Source of the DNA: Moniliella sp. 'wahieum'
Taxonomy: Eukaryota > Basidiomycota > Moniliellomycetes > Moniliellales > Moniliellaceae
Reading direction: 5' to 3'
Assembly: GCA_003971905.1 (NCBI GenBank)
Contig: RSEE01000055.1
Span: 186,001 to 250,000, forward strand
Length of the DNA stretch: 64,000 nt
Shown piece by piece: positions 36,259 to 48,631 of the stretch; the first letter of the stretch is position 1; each line of letters begins with the position of its first letter. A program made the position numbers and the translations under genes. Below the pieces are notes generated by a model. That model was given only the letters and a program-made list of their open reading frames with translations. It made no database searches and was not told where the DNA came from.

Positions 36259-37938
36259 TTGATGAGCGCATGCTGTCTGTACACTTTGAACAATGTGAAT
36301 GCACTGCAATTGGCCCGTTCTTCGATGTAACAACCCACATCAACACTTTCCCCCCCATCATTAATCAACAGATAAAGAGAATTACTCCAACATGAACGAA
36401 GATAGTATGGGGGTTGCCACGTTCAATGCTCACACAGAAGAAAAAATGCGCCCCGTAGCATATATATATTGTGCACGGCACGGGAAGCGCCAGAAAGACC
36501 CGAAGGAAATAGGACCAGCCGGCAAAAGACTCCGTTGTTCTGCACTAATGCACACTCTACTATGAAATCAATCTACGAAAACGTAACAAGGCTGGTTGGC
36601 ATGCGACTACCAGCATGCCAATGACTTTGGGTGGGGGCCATGATGCATGACGTGGGCGACACCGAGAGGGGAATATAGAAACCAACAACACCGCGCGGGC
36701 CACAAGAAGCGCCCCCTCCCCTGCCAGCGATGAAGAAGAGAATAACTTCTCAAAGAGGCATCACCTCCACTAGAACAGAGCTGCCTCCCAAAAACGCATA
36801 CGCGCCGACCGTGACAAGAATGAGCTCCAAGTGGGCGAAACCAATGTGTCGACCCGCAGCGCCAATCCCCTGTGCCTTCGAGCAAACTTACGTTGCCTAG
36901 TGGACAAGCAAGCAGAGTTAAATCGGGTCTTCGAGTTGCGAAAGGGACTTCAGACCAAGCAAGCTGCCCAAGCGCGTGTAGGATGGCACCTCGGCGGAAT
37001 CCAAACCAGTGTCGGTTAACGTGACGAGAAATTCTATCAAGGCGACCGATCGGAAACGCGCTAGCTACATTAGGCGCCTAGAGTGGGAGAACGAACCTGC
37101 GGACGTCATGCTCCAAAACAATGCAACGAGACGCGAGCATGCGCCCTCACAACCGCATAGTCTATGAAGTGCAGCTTGTTTACGGTGTTTCTAGTATGAT
37201 CCGAGCCTGCCCGATGCTGTAGGCGTAATGTCTGACCAGATTTCCCGCAACCCAGCCGAACTGGGCCGCGGCACTTGCCATGGAGAGAAAGACGGTCAAC
37301 CTCCTGACCGTGTGGGATGCTCTGTAAGCAGTAGAGGCGAGTCGCTTTGGAGGCACACATCTCTGGGTCCACGTTAACGTTGGCAACTGAGGCCATGACC
37401 GTTTGGCATCTCCCAGAGACTGTTTTACCAGTACGATTTGACCGGCCCGTCCCTTCAACCAGACCCTCCCAATTCTGAGGGGGATCGGCCATCCGTGTTT
37501 TCACACGCCGAGCGAGCCCCGCCTTTGCCGCGCGCCATGCAGATGAGGTCTGTCACATGTCACGTCAGCTGAGAGGCAGGTCTGCGTCCTGGGTGCTGTC
37601 TGTGTAGCACAGCGGACATAAATGTGAGCTGGCAGGAGAGGCGGCGCGGTGTGGAGAAATGGCCTCTTCGTTTGTACAACGCTCGATACCAACGTTGGCC
37701 GTACGATGCGATGCACAGGTAGTGGTGCAAGAAACAAGCAGGGGGGCAGGTTATTGTTGTTACATGTTACAGGCCATCTGATCTGCTGCGCTGTGGCGGA
37801 TTGCGGGGGGTTACGTCAGCGGAAGCCCCGCCTTGCGGCCGCTGTGGATCCGCGGAGCAAGTACCAAGTATGGCTTGAGTGCCAGCTGGTTTGCAGCGTC
37901 GACCACCACCACCCACTCCCCCCCTCGTCCCCAGGACA
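36259..37938. other. Intergenic with weak coding-like pieces on the minus strand
   Basis: 1.7 kb between tRNA-Gln and the Rab gene. Minus-strand pieces resemble fragments of real protein: AAQFGWVAGNLVRHYAYSIG (about 37285-37226), VALIEFLVTLTDTGLDSAEV (about 37043-36984, after a possible TGTAG acceptor) and a hydrophobic GFAHLELILVTVGAYAFLGG (about 36842-36783). They lie in different frames with poor splice signals, so no gene is called; see findings. Confidence 0.4.
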
Positions 37939-38668
<730 letters not shown>

Positions 38669-39996
38669 GTAAGTACATAATATTGATAGGGCGACAATTG
38701 ATATTGGCATGCTGCACATCTCTGCAAAACCTGAATGGAAGGGGGCGTGATGGTGGAGCAGATGAGGGAGCCAGTCCATTCGCTCGGTTCACCTTCCACT
38801 GGGTTCTTGGTCTATAGGGAAAGGAGAAAGGGGGATGTGGCGCACACGATTGTGAACTGCGGCGGGGGTGAAATGTTCAAGACGGCATCCGAAGCAAAGA
38901 TATGGGAATGGTTATAATGAGGTCAGTGATGGGGAGTCTCGAGTTAGTCTCCACACTCAACACGGACTCAGCACAAAGGCATCAACTGCCCCACCACTGA
39001 AGTAGAGTGCTTGTGAATGAGTTGAGGCACAAATACCCCCTCAAAACCTTCTCTCCCCAAACAGATCCCGCCTCGCTCATCGAGCGAATCTATTACTTCT
39101 TCGTCTCTCTTACGCTATGGACAGAAAGCGCGTGCCCGGGGTCAAACCTTGGCCACATGACATGGTCACCTGTTCTTCGTAGTACCTCCCCGAACACTAC
39201 TTGTCGTTGCTGTGTACTCAGCCTCTGCCTTCCAGGGCGGGTCAGTCCACGATCTCAATGTTTTTGAGGTGGCATTGGCACAACATCCCCTAAGCTTCTG
39301 AGCTAATAGAGTATGGAGAGCCCATTTCGGCTGGGAGGCCTGAAACTGATTTGCTCGGGACTATGACACATCGTAACACCATGGTGCCACCTCTAGTATC
39401 ATCGTGTTGCGCATGCCCACCTTCCCTTCTACTGGTAGGTGACATGTGACAGCGTATTCACAAAAAGAGGAAGTCATCTCACAAAGAAATATGCGCCTTC
39501 GCCGTCGACGGCGAGTTTCGTCCCACACTGCGTGTTGCCTCCCCCTTTTCTCAGATCTACAATGCTGGGCCGAGGGGGGCTTAGTCTTAAGGTCTTCGTA
39601 CATTAGTAGGTGGTAACAGTAGCGCAGCATCTTAACGCTTGAGCCCACAATCGCGGGTTGCAGCCAGATGGTGGGTGGTGTTGACGTGGTGTGCTTCTGC
39701 TAATATAGATTGACACGCGGCGCGCTGGTCCGTGCACGTATTGTCCAGGATGCACGTCATGCGGGCACTGTGCTTCCCGGGCAGGCTTCAAAGGGGCCCC
39801 AGCGCGCAGGGGGGCAGTGCGGCCGAGCGTCCCAACGGTGAGAGGCACAGGGGCAGTGTCTAACCGGTTTTCGAGCCGCTCCCACCCCCTCAGCGCTCAG
39901 CGGCCTCAGCGCAGGCTTCATCGATCACAGGGAGGACCTTAGCGATCATTGATATTGCTCGCACCCGCACTCCTGTCCCCCACCACCACCTTGATC
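38669..39996. other. Intergenic, Rab 3' region to HIBADH-like gene
   Basis: Should contain the last Rab exon in its first about 260 bp, preceded by a GTAAGT donor at 38669. The remainder (39000-39990) has short ORFs without domain signal. No RNA gene recognised. Confidence 0.5.
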
Positions 39997-40975
39997 ATGT
40001 CCTCGTCGTCGTCCGAAAAGCTGTCGCACTCGTGTGCGCCCGGCACCCAGCTCGGCTTTATTGGCCTTGGAAACATGGGCTCCGCCATGGCTCTGAACCT
40101 GGCGTTGGGTGTGCTGCAAGCCGAGCCGCCTTTGCCGCCACTCAAGGTGTTCAACCGCACCACGCCAAGGCGGAGAAGCTGGCCGCTGCGGTGGCAGCCC
40201 AAGGTGGTAAGGTGGTAATTGCCTCGTCGATTGCCGAGGTGGTACAGACGTGCCAGGTTGTCTTTACTTCGCTTACTGGCGACGAGGCTGCGATGAATGT
40301 ATGAGGCCATGTGCGACGCCGACGCCAAGCACCGCCACGCTTCGGACAGCCATGCCACCACCCACACCGTCTGGGCTGACACGTCGACGATCTACCTGAC
40401 ACGACGGGTGCGATTGAGCGCAAAGTCTCCTCCTTGCCCCAGCGCAGCTTTGTCGCCACCGGCCTTTGGTCCGCCCCCCGTGGCGCGCGCCAAGCAGCTG
40501 ATCTTTGCCATGGGGGGAAACTGGCGGGCGAAGCAGCTCCTCTCGCCTTTCCTTGTGCCTTTCATGGGCCGGAAGATTATGGACTTGGGGGGCAACCACG
40601 AGGTGGCGGCCCGGTTCAAGCTTCTGGGCAACTCGTTTATCCTGGGCCTGATTGAACTCCTGGGCGAGTCAATGACGTTGGCAGACAAGACGGACGTGGG
40701 CGCGAGCCGGTTTTACGACTTTATTCAGAAATGTTCCCTGCCTATCCGGCCGTCTCGTACGGCAAAAAATCCTCGACTCGAACTTTCGCGGGGAAGACGG
40801 GTTTAGTTTGTCGGGCGGCATCAAGGATGCGAATTTGATCCGACGTTTGGCCAACTCGGTCGACTGCCCCGTCAATGTGATTGACTCGGCCAACTCGCAT
40901 ATGATTGCGGCACGGGCCAATGCTCCGCCCGACGCGGAACTGGACTGGTCCGCGCTCGTCGCGGACAGAGGCTAA
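39997..40975 (+). CDS. NAD-binding beta-hydroxyacid dehydrogenase (3-hydroxyisobutyrate dehydrogenase-like)
   Basis: Member of the 3-hydroxyisobutyrate / 6-phosphogluconate dehydrogenase superfamily. Members oxidise beta-hydroxyacids with NAD(P); the exact substrate is not shown here. Start ATG 39997 (MSSSSSEKLSHSCAPG). Rossmann motif FIGLGNMGSAMALNLALG, then SLTGDEAAMN. The mid-domain FAMGGNWRAKQLLSPFLVPF and the helical substrate domain (ARFKLLGNSFILGLIELLGE, GASRFYDFIQK, DGFSLSGGIKDANLIRRLAN, including the active-site-type KD) run to the stop at 40973-40975. Frame changes near 40160, 40302, 40400-40440 and 40735 break the ORF, with no matching splice sites at most of them. The general family is secure. 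The domain order and the large insert between them fit a fungal HIBADH-like clade rather than the mitochondrial valine-degradation enzyme, since no clear presequence is visible. Confidence 0.8.
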
Positions 40976-41657
40976 CTGCAGGCTTGGACCCTTGGAAGGG
41001 CAAGCGCCCTGGTTTGCTGCGCGATTAGCCCCCCCCCCCCCCCCCCTTCTCCCTTTCTTGACTTGCACCCACCGCTAAGTTCTGCCCGCTAGATTCCTGC
41101 TTGTTGCATGAGAGGGATTCGATTGTGCGATGGGACTGAAACGTCTGTTGGGGGAAGGCTTCTGGATGTGGGCATGTTGAGCGTAATTTCCATTTCTGCT
41201 TTTCCGGCATATACTGGCAGCTCTTGGCTCGCTGCTGGGCTAGGCACAACCCAAGTTGGTGCGTTGGGGGCGACCAGTGCTTTCTCACAGGGATTGGACT
41301 AAGAGAGAAAAAAGAAGAGAAGCGGGCACAGAGCAAAATAATCAAGTTGTAGTGCAGGCCGGTCTAGCCGGGAGAAGACAAGAGGAGGAATCAATTAGGC
41401 AGACGAGGAGGGCCCTGGATACATAGATAGACAGGGCGTGATGCGGCACAAGAAGAGGGGTAGCCAAGCAGCAACGAAACCAAGGCGGGGGCCCACGAAC
41501 GCCGGGGGCCCTACCCCCGCGTTTCAGGTAAATAGGAAATGCGATGAATCTGACTCACTCGGCAGGTTGGGAGAGAGAGTGCGGTAGCCGGGGGAAGGGG
41601 GGGTTCAATAGAGGATGGATGTGGCTGGCAGCTTGGGGGAAGGCCGGGCCGTACACG
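40976..41657. other. Intergenic with 18-C homopolymer
   Basis: Convergent spacer between the HIBADH-like gene and the CCCH gene. Holds an uninterrupted run of 18 C at 41029-41046 and a GGGGCCC-rich stretch at 41488-41520. No gene seen. Confidence 0.6.
41029..41046. repeat. C(18) homopolymer
   Basis: Eighteen consecutive C, 53 bp after the dehydrogenase stop. By far the longest C/G run noted in the window; its true length is uncertain in any sequencing. Confidence 0.95.
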
Positions 41658-44600
41658 CTACTCGGTGGCAAGATCCCCAGAGGCAGAGTGGTTACGAGCC
41701 CGGCGCACTCGTGGACTGCGCTGGCCCGATCTGTTTTGCAACGGGGAAGCGTGGGGGGCGTGAGATTCGGGCCGGGTAGGCTGGTTGGGCGAAGATGGCT
41801 GAGGCACAGGAGGAGAAGGAGTCGAACCGGTCCTGCCCAAGGCAGAAGCGATAGGCGCACTGACTGAGCCAGGTTGGGCACGGGCACGGGTCAAAGCCTC
41901 GTGCAAGCGCGAAACTGCAACGGTCGCACTGGCTGCCGCCGACGTTCCATTCGATGGCGTCCCCCCGCCCGCACTTGCACCACGTCCACTGGGTTTGCGT
42001 AGATGATGGCCTTGTCGCGTTTTGGTGCTGCTGCCTTGCCGGCCCGACTGGGACTGGGCTTCCCCACGGCCAAGCGGGTCTTGATCCCCACTGGGGTTCG
42101 CAACGAGGGGAGGGTGGAGTTCGAATCCGTTGGGACCGGTGTGGGAACAAGCTCCTGCCTACTTACTTGGCCAGGAGCCGTGTTGACCGACGATGGACCG
42201 CTTGCCTCGGTCGAGGCACTTGTGCCTTGGCGGGTCGCCCGTGTGGGAGAAGGGAACGAGGGATGGCCAGCAACCACGTCCGAGTCGGGGTGAAGGAAAG
42301 TGCACCTCGAACCGTAGGGACAATGCCCGCCCGTGCTGGCGAACGTACGGCAGATTTGCGTTTTGTAGAGGTGGTGCCGTTCGACCGGCCGGAGTTCGCT
42401 CACTCCATGGGCAAACTGACATTTGGAACCGTAGCGACAACTCCCGCGCTCGGCCCATTTACGGCATAGCTCCGTCTTGTACAGCTCCGTTTTTCGCTGA
42501 CTGGCAGAGCTGTTGTGTCCACAGGAGCGTGCGAAGTCGCGCCACTTGTTCCGGGAGGTGGGGCGTCGCGTTCGGCCCGACCTGCGGGCCCATGGGACTG
42601 ATGCGCGAGATAGGGCCGGGAAAGGACTTGCCATGGGGCAAGACAGGAGGGAAGGATGCGTTGGCGGAGACTCCCTGCTGGTCTGGGACGGGATTGGAGA
42701 TTGGATCCGGCCGCCTTGGTATGGTGCCCGCCAAATCTCGCATCGAGACAGCCGAGACCGCGCCCCCCTCGCGTTCGAGCGGTCGGGCGTCCCCCTCAGT
42801 GTCACGAGGGGGATTCAACGCGACCTGTTCGGTCCACAAGGAAGCGGCCGAAGGTGCAGGGGGCGCGACGCGAAGCGAGGGCCAGGTACCACTGCCTGTA
42901 CCCGAAGAGGGGGGCAACGTCAAGCGTGATAGCACACGAGTTGAGGCAGGAGAAGGAGGCATACCGGCCACAAAGCGGGCCTGCTGCGCTTGTGCACGGT
43001 AGTCCCCCTGTGGATCCAGCACTGGTCCTGTCCCCAAATTCGGGCCGACAGCACCCGTTGTTGTCTGACGACGCGGCATGCTCATTCGGCGATCGATGAG
43101 GGTTGAGGCAGAGGGAGACAGATCCATTTGCGCCAGACGCATGAGCGCGTCGTTCGCCGGCCCCGAGGGTGGGCCCAATCCCATGGCAGGCAAGCGGCCA
43201 TAGGAAATGGAAGTGGTTTGTTGAGGAACCAAGGCACTCCGGCTCCGGGTTCGACGCACTTGTCGTTCTGCTGACACGACGGGCGAACTGGGCTGGTTGG
43301 CATGGGAACTTACGGGCCAAGTAGAGCCGACGGATAGGCAGAATGGGGGGGAGGTTCGTATCTCTGCTCATCCTCGTACCGCGCTCCTGAACCAAGGAGG
43401 TGGGGTAAGGCGTACTCCTGGCTCCCTCGAGTAGAGGAAGTGGACCAGTGGGGGTCGTTCGGGGGGAGCGAGGAGGCGGCTTCGAGTTCACGGGCAAGCT
43501 CAACGTCCAAGACGGGGGGGGGGAGGTAGGCGGAATCTAACGTTGAGCCCGGACCGGAGCGGGACGGATGAGAGAGGACGCTGGGGTGAAGGCAGTGCCG
43601 AGGTCGGACCAGATTCTAGGTTGGCCCAGTTATGTTGGGGAGAAGGGCCAGGGACCAGTCGGGAGCGAGAGGCGGAGGAAGGATAAGCTTGCGGTAGGAC
43701 TGACGATTGTGGACTGGTCCCACCTCGTCGGTCTGGAGTGGAAGGCGAGTTCAGGAAAGGATACAGATGTGTGCAGAGTGCAGGGAGTCTTCAGAGTGGG
43801 TGTTGGATGACAAATGTGGCAGAGAGGTCATATGAGCAGGTGCAGAGGGGAAATGCCGGTCAGGAAAAACCGTTCCATATGCGCTTGTTGAACTCGCAGG
43901 AGTAGCGGGTGCGATTGACTGGATGGGGCTGCGGGTGGGAGAACGTGTGTGGGTGGCTAGCAGCGCGGCCAGGTACTCATCCGCCGCTGGGCTTGGCAGC
44001 TGAGCTAGTTGGGGTTCATACCCCAACTCCATGGGGTCGGGATACAAGGCAGAATGGGGATATGCGGGGCCAACGGATGCGCTGACAGGCACATCAATGG
44101 AAGCAGCAGAGGAAGCTGCAATGGAGGACAGGCGGACATCAGGCGGCGGCAGCGATGCTGAAGCAGAGGGGGCTGGAAGCTGGGAGGCCGACGCAAACAC
44201 ACATGAGTCCGTTGAAATAAGGAAACAGTGAGGCAGAGGGCAAACGGAAAGCAAGTGATTTCATCGGAGGTGGTGTACGATGTGTTCGACATGGGCGCGG
44301 AAGCGGAAGACCCAATGTCAAGGCAGGACACGATGACATGGTGAGGAGGTACAGGCGCAACAACGATCAAAGATCGATCATCGATCATCGGACAACCCCG
44401 TCCCAAGCGAGCGTCGGAGCAGAGCGATTGATAGTGAAGTGATGGTGAGTTGTTCCCAACACCGACATCAAAGAGCAAAAGAGGATATGAAAAAAGGGTT
44501 ACTCGGTCAGTACCAAATGCCGGCACTTTTGCCCATACGCATGTTCTCCCTAACGGTGAGAGGCGCCATGCACAGGCGGGCCCATACGCTCGACACACTC

Positions 44601-45118
44601 CACTACTAGCAACCCACTGGGGTACCACCGCAGGAGAGGGCACAGCGGATGGACACCATCATGCGCGCCACCCCCCAACCGCAGCCGTACCCGAAAGCCG
44701 ATGGGGAGTGGCCCTAGTCTCCCAGACCCGCCTGGCAGCGCAGGGCACCCGCATCAAGCTTCAAGCTTCAAGCTTCAAGGGCACCAAGACCTGAAAACGA
44801 AACATACCTGTGATTGTGAATGAGACGCGTCGTAGTCAATTAGCCATATGGGAAGCTCTCCGTATGCGCTAGCGCCACCTTTGAGACCGGCTACCCCATG
44901 CTCACCATCGTTGTCTACAGAGGACGCGGCAGGGAAAGGGGCCGGGGTAGAGAGGGGGGCGGAAGGCGTGGCGGGTAGTGGGAGCGGTGGAGGGCGGGAG
45001 GGGCGGGAGGATCAAAGGCAATGTGGGGAGGTTGGAACGCCGCTGGGGACTGGAGGTGGGAAGGGGCAGGAGAGGAGGGGTGGGGTTGGCTAGGTGACGG
45101 TGCAGAGGTCGGGATCAT
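41658..45118 (-). CDS. Tandem CCCH zinc-finger RNA-binding protein (tristetraprolin/Zfs1-like)
   Basis: Two CX8CX5CX3H fingers in tandem with the TIS11 lead-in: [18 protein letters not shown] with [12 protein letters not shown], then [19 protein letters not shown] with SRCTFLHP, at about 42484-42280. This class binds AU-rich elements in mRNA 3' UTRs and promotes decay. The rest is long, Ser/Pro-rich and disordered. An upstream exon with ATG 45118-45116 ([15 protein letters not shown]) ends [11 protein letters not shown] before a GTATGT donor at 44806. Further exonic sequence appears at about 44200-43760 ([15 protein letters not shown]) and 43550-43310 ([15 protein letters not shown]). The C-terminus probably runs to 41658 ([13 protein letters not shown]). 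Joining 44806 to about 44200 needs an unusually long intron, so the first exon could belong to another transcript. A run of ten G at 43514-43523 is one likely frameshift point. Confidence 0.78.
44755..44779. repeat. CAAGCTT heptamer array
   Basis: Three-plus head-to-tail CAAGCTT units (complement of AAGCTTG), inside the putative long intron of the CCCH gene. Confidence 0.9.
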
Positions 45119-47183
45119 GGCGGGAGACGGATGAATGCGGAGCTCACGCTGGGATCAGCGCGTGGCTGCGTTGGCTAACAAGCAACGGACAGGCAGCAGC
45201 AGGAGTGGCAGGTGGAGCGAAGGCGGGGAGGAGGCGGGGGTGTGGGGGACACAGCCATGGCCGCGCGCTTCCGGGCGCGCTTGCAAGAGGACGGAGGGCG
45301 AGGGCAAGAAGGAAGCGGGGGAGAGATGTGCGGGATGTGCGGCGAGCGGCGGAAGAAGGCGCGAGCACAGGGACTAGTGGCTCGTGAGACTGGCCCGACG
45401 GGACCGCGTGGTGTGGTGGCAGTGGGGCTGCGTGCGGGTGGTGGGTGCTGGGCGCGTGGAGCAGCGCGAGGGGATGGATGCGGCGCAAGTGGTGGAGGGG
45501 GCGGTGGGGGAGCATCCACGAGCACGGTACAGGTGGGCACGCCAGCGGACGAAGCCGTGGGAGCCAGCGGACGCCAGCAGCGCCCGCAGTCCGCGTCAGC
45601 GTCAGCACTCAGCTGCCCAGACCAGCCACGCAAGCTCTCAGCCTCCCGCCTCAGGCCTTCGGGCGCACGGCGTCTGATCGATCTGAGCGTCTGAACAAAA
45701 CAAAAAAACCAAGCCCTGGGGGGCTGGCTGGCCAGGGTGCAGTTCGGGCGGGCTGCTGGTGACTTTGAAGCGCCGTTGCGAACCCCGTCCTGGACCAGTG
45801 ACAGACCGTGCGTGGCACGTAACACGCACCTGTCATGGACCGCCTACCGGCTACCGGCTACCGCTGGTCAGCTGACCGCGTGGGCGCTCGGGCTGCGCTC
45901 AGCGCGCTGAGCTGAGCTGGGTCTACTAGCTGGTACTAGCTGCTGAGACTCGCCGCGCTGAGGGCGCTAAATAGAAGGCGCTCAAGGGCCTTGCGGAGCT
46001 TGTACGCACATTCCTGAACCTCAGAGGAGGCGTACAGAGGGCCTCTGCCTATCCGCCTTCGTCCTACCGTGTGGCCGGCTGGAGTTGCAGCCACGCGCCA
46101 CGTCCGATTCGGGGCCAGAAGCGCCAAGCGTAAAACATACCCGGCAACCGGTAGCCGGTAGCCGCTTACCTTCTGTCTCTCTCTGGGTGTGCACGAGCCC
46201 ATGTCCGAGTGGAAAAGAGAGCCCCGGAACCGCATGGAGGGACATCGACTTTTGCCGTAGCCACAGCAATCAACTCGCCCCGAGCTACTGCTGTTGGTAC
46301 CATCAAGCAGTACCGGCTGTTCGTCTGTTGAGCGCTGAGCATGGAGCAACACTGCCCACGGCTGACGCCACCGCCCAGGCTGCCCAGAAAAAGCCCTTCA
46401 ACGAGTGATTGAGACCGTTCGAAGGGCCACAGACAATGAGGCCCTTTGGCTTTGTTAGTTGGGATGGAGAAGAGCCCACTCGATCTCTGGCAGGATCTCG
46501 CATCTCGTACTGCACAATGCCTCATGCGTGCAACAACCGAAAGCATTCGATGTTGCGACCGTCTTTTGTGCTGCGAGCAGATCCACAGTCGATTCGATGA
46601 TCGATGAACGTACCGGGGCTTTGCAGCGGGTGGGTGTGATGATGAATTCGACGATGGAATATGGACTGATGGGGACTCGGCGATCAAGCTGGCCATCGAT
46701 CAAGTTTTCCCTTGCCCGCCCCACCACTAAGTACTATCCGTTCATCGGTTCTACGTTATGGATCTGCCGATGGCGTCGGCAGTCGGCGGCTGACTAGCAG
46801 CTAGCTAGCTTGGCTATGCGGGGCGTTCACACTGAGCTCACCGTGCTGACAAACTGGGCGGCTACTGTGGACTAAACTAACTCATTGTCTGAGATCTGAT
46901 CGATCTCTGATCCCTTTTGTCCCATATTCCCCCCATCAGTACTCAGTAGCCCTATCTACACCTTCCGCCACCGACGGCCGTAATTAACGTAATTATATCT
47001 ACTTACAGTATCCTTGCCTCCAATCCTGCCGTCCTCATCATGCCCCCCACGCCGCACCACGCGCATGCTCTTCATGAGTATCATTCTGGAGTCCGGACCT
47101 TGATACAATCCCTAATGGTTATTGGGGGCCTTCATGGCCCTGCGGAAGAAAGCGAAGGGAGACGGGATATGAGCCCGACAACG
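45119..47183. other. 2 kb intergenic region
   Basis: Between the CCCH gene 5' end and the severed 3' end of ERG25. The left half is very GC-rich (upstream of the CCCH gene), with GGAGGC- and GTCAGC-type reiterations. The right half is mixed, with CTAGCTAGCT (46797-46810) and GATCGATCATCGATC motifs. The numerous ORFs are compositional shadows and no domain was recognised. Confidence 0.55.
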
Positions 47184-47231
47184 TTACTCGCGTTTGAACG
47201 CAATCTTCTTGGCCTGGGCACGGTCCATGCC
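47184..47231 (-). pseudogene. ERG25: Severed last codons of ERG25
   Basis: On the minus strand this 48-bp piece reads G-MDRAQAKKIAFKRE-stop (stop 47184-47186), a lysine-rich C-terminal tail of the kind C-4 methylsterol oxidases carry. Its first five bases (GGCAT, 47231-47227) duplicate the five bases at 48636-48632, where the main ERG25 exon stops. It is separated from the rest of the gene by the 1.4 kb LTR element, so it can only be translated if the element is spliced out or absent in another allele. Confidence 0.85.
47227..47231. repeat. Target-site duplication, left copy
   Basis: ATGCC on the + strand immediately outside the left LTR; identical to 48632-48636 outside the right LTR. Confidence 0.93.
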
Positions 47232-47471
47232 TGTTGGCCTAGGGAGCCGGACGGGCAGAAGGATGAGGAGAAGGTGATGGATTGGAGCCAGAGTTGGGTC
47301 TGGGTACAGAGGCATCTATATAGGAGGCTGGACTAGGCACAGGGACAGTGAGTCACACAGGAGAGAGTGCAGGGCACAGGGACAGTGACACGCAGGGACG
47401 TCAGCGTGGAAGCCGATGGAACCGAGGCGAACCTGGTCTACCGACTGGGAGCCAGAGGATCACAGTCAACA
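47232..47471. repeat. LTR, left copy (240 bp)
   Basis: Starts TGTTGGCCTAGGG and ends AGTCAACA. Contains a TATA-like CTATATAG (47310s), palindromic so it does not fix orientation. Identical to 48393-48631 except for one extra G near 47362. Confidence 0.95.
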
Positions 47472-48193
47472 CCCCCGCTGGCCAGGGAACCCGGAGACAT
47501 CGGTTGTGGGATGAGCTCCTGCCAGTGGATGTAGAGAGGGGAGGACTTGAGTGGCAACCGGGACGAATGGCCTGGAGTTGTGCATGGCCACACGACTGGC
47601 CTACACCCCCGCTGTCCAGGATGACACCTGAACGAGCCGAGCGCTTGTGGTTGGTGTATTGTGCGACCGCCAGATGCTTGTAGAAGTCTTAGAAGTAAAA
47701 GTAGTAGGGGTTGCGCCCCGAAGCGATTTGGTGGGCAAAAGTAAAAAGCACCAGTTATAGGTGTAGTGAAAGAAAATTGGAAACTTGGAGTAAATGCGGT
47801 CCAAGGTCGTTTGGCATCAAAATTGGATGCGTTTGGTAGTTGTTTGGTTCCGCATGCCTGGTGCCAGTGGGGTCCATTGGGCATGGGAAATGAACGGGCG
47901 CTATGCGTCAACCGTCTTGATCTGTTTGGGTTCTCTTTGTTGTTGAAAAAGAGGAGTGGAAGAAGTTGGGTGACCACCCCCCCCCATCCTTTCCCCAGGT
48001 GCCCCGGATGAATTGGCAATCCGGGGCGTGTAGCCGTGGGTGGGGCACTTGATGAGCAGCCACCCCCGCTTTCTGCGATTCGCCTGCGCCGTTTTGTCGT
48101 TGGAGGAATTTCGTCTCGTTGACGATACCCGACACGTTTTGTTCCGTCGTGTGTTGTCCCTAAAAATCATTGCCCCATCTGTGGGGGACGAGT

Positions 48194-48270
48194 GTGCCGA
48201 TTGTGGCGGTAGTATGCCGATTGTGGCGGTAGTATGCCGATTGTGGCGGTAAGGTGCCGATTGTGGCGGT
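48194..48270. repeat. 20-bp tandem repeat inside the LTR element
   Basis: Four copies of TGCCGATTGTGGCGGTAGTA (the last ones diverging to AAGG and GGTG at the end). Confidence 0.93.
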
Positions 48271-48392
48271 GGTGTTGTTGGGCGGGAGGACGGGTGTGTC
48301 TTGTGGGCTTGGCGGCTTAGCTTGGGCTTGTAGGCTTGGGGGTGGGCTTGCTTGAAGAGCGCTCCCCTTCCGGGGGGATCAGATTGTAGCTC

Positions 48393-48631
48393 TGTTGGCC
48401 TAGGGAGCCGGACGGGCAGAAGGATGAGGAGAAGGTGATGGATTGGAGCCAGAGTTGGGTCTGGGTACAGAGGCATCTATATAGGAGGCTGGACTAGGCA
48501 CAGGGACAGTGAGTCACACAGAGAGAGTGCAGGGCACAGGGACAGTGACACGCAGGGACGTCAGCGTGGAAGCCGATGGAACCGAGGCGAACCTGGTCTA
48601 CCGACTGGGAGCCAGAGGATCACAGTCAACA
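48393..48631. repeat. LTR, right copy (239 bp)
   Basis: Same ends as the left copy. On the minus strand it begins directly after the ERG25 GGCAT and supplies an in-frame stop at 48598-48600, 11 codons into the element. Confidence 0.95.

Larger units (their letters stand above)
47232..48631. mobile_element. Non-autonomous LTR retroelement (TRIM-like) inserted in ERG25
   Basis: A 1,400-bp element with two near-identical LTRs (240 and 239 bp, differing by one G in a GGAGAG/GAGAG site). Each begins TGTTG and ends CAACA, and a perfect 5-bp target duplication (ATGCC) flanks the element. The 921-bp interior encodes no recognisable gag, protease, integrase or reverse transcriptase, so mobility must have been supplied in trans. 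On the minus strand a purine-rich GCGGGGG abuts the LTR at 47472, a plausible polypurine tract, which suggests the same orientation as ERG25. No clear tRNA primer site was found on either strand, so orientation is left open. The interior also holds a 20-bp tandem array. Near-identity of the LTRs implies a recent insertion. Confidence 0.9.

Noticed and set aside
47438-48476. ORFs of 190-plus codons inside the LTR element, minus strand
   Set aside because: No gag, protease, integrase or RT motif (no YxDD, no zinc knuckle, no DDE-type spacing); they overlap each other and run into the LTR.
47232-48631. Simple segmental duplication instead of a mobile element
   Set aside because: The duplicated 240-bp blocks have TG...CA inverted ends and lie inside an exact 5-bp target duplication, which a random duplication would not give.
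47232-48631. The insertion as an ordinary ERG25 intron
   Set aside because: The junctions (AT/TGTT and AACA/GGCAT on the gene strand) are not GT-AG, and other introns here are 46-79 nt. Splicing from internal sites remains possible.
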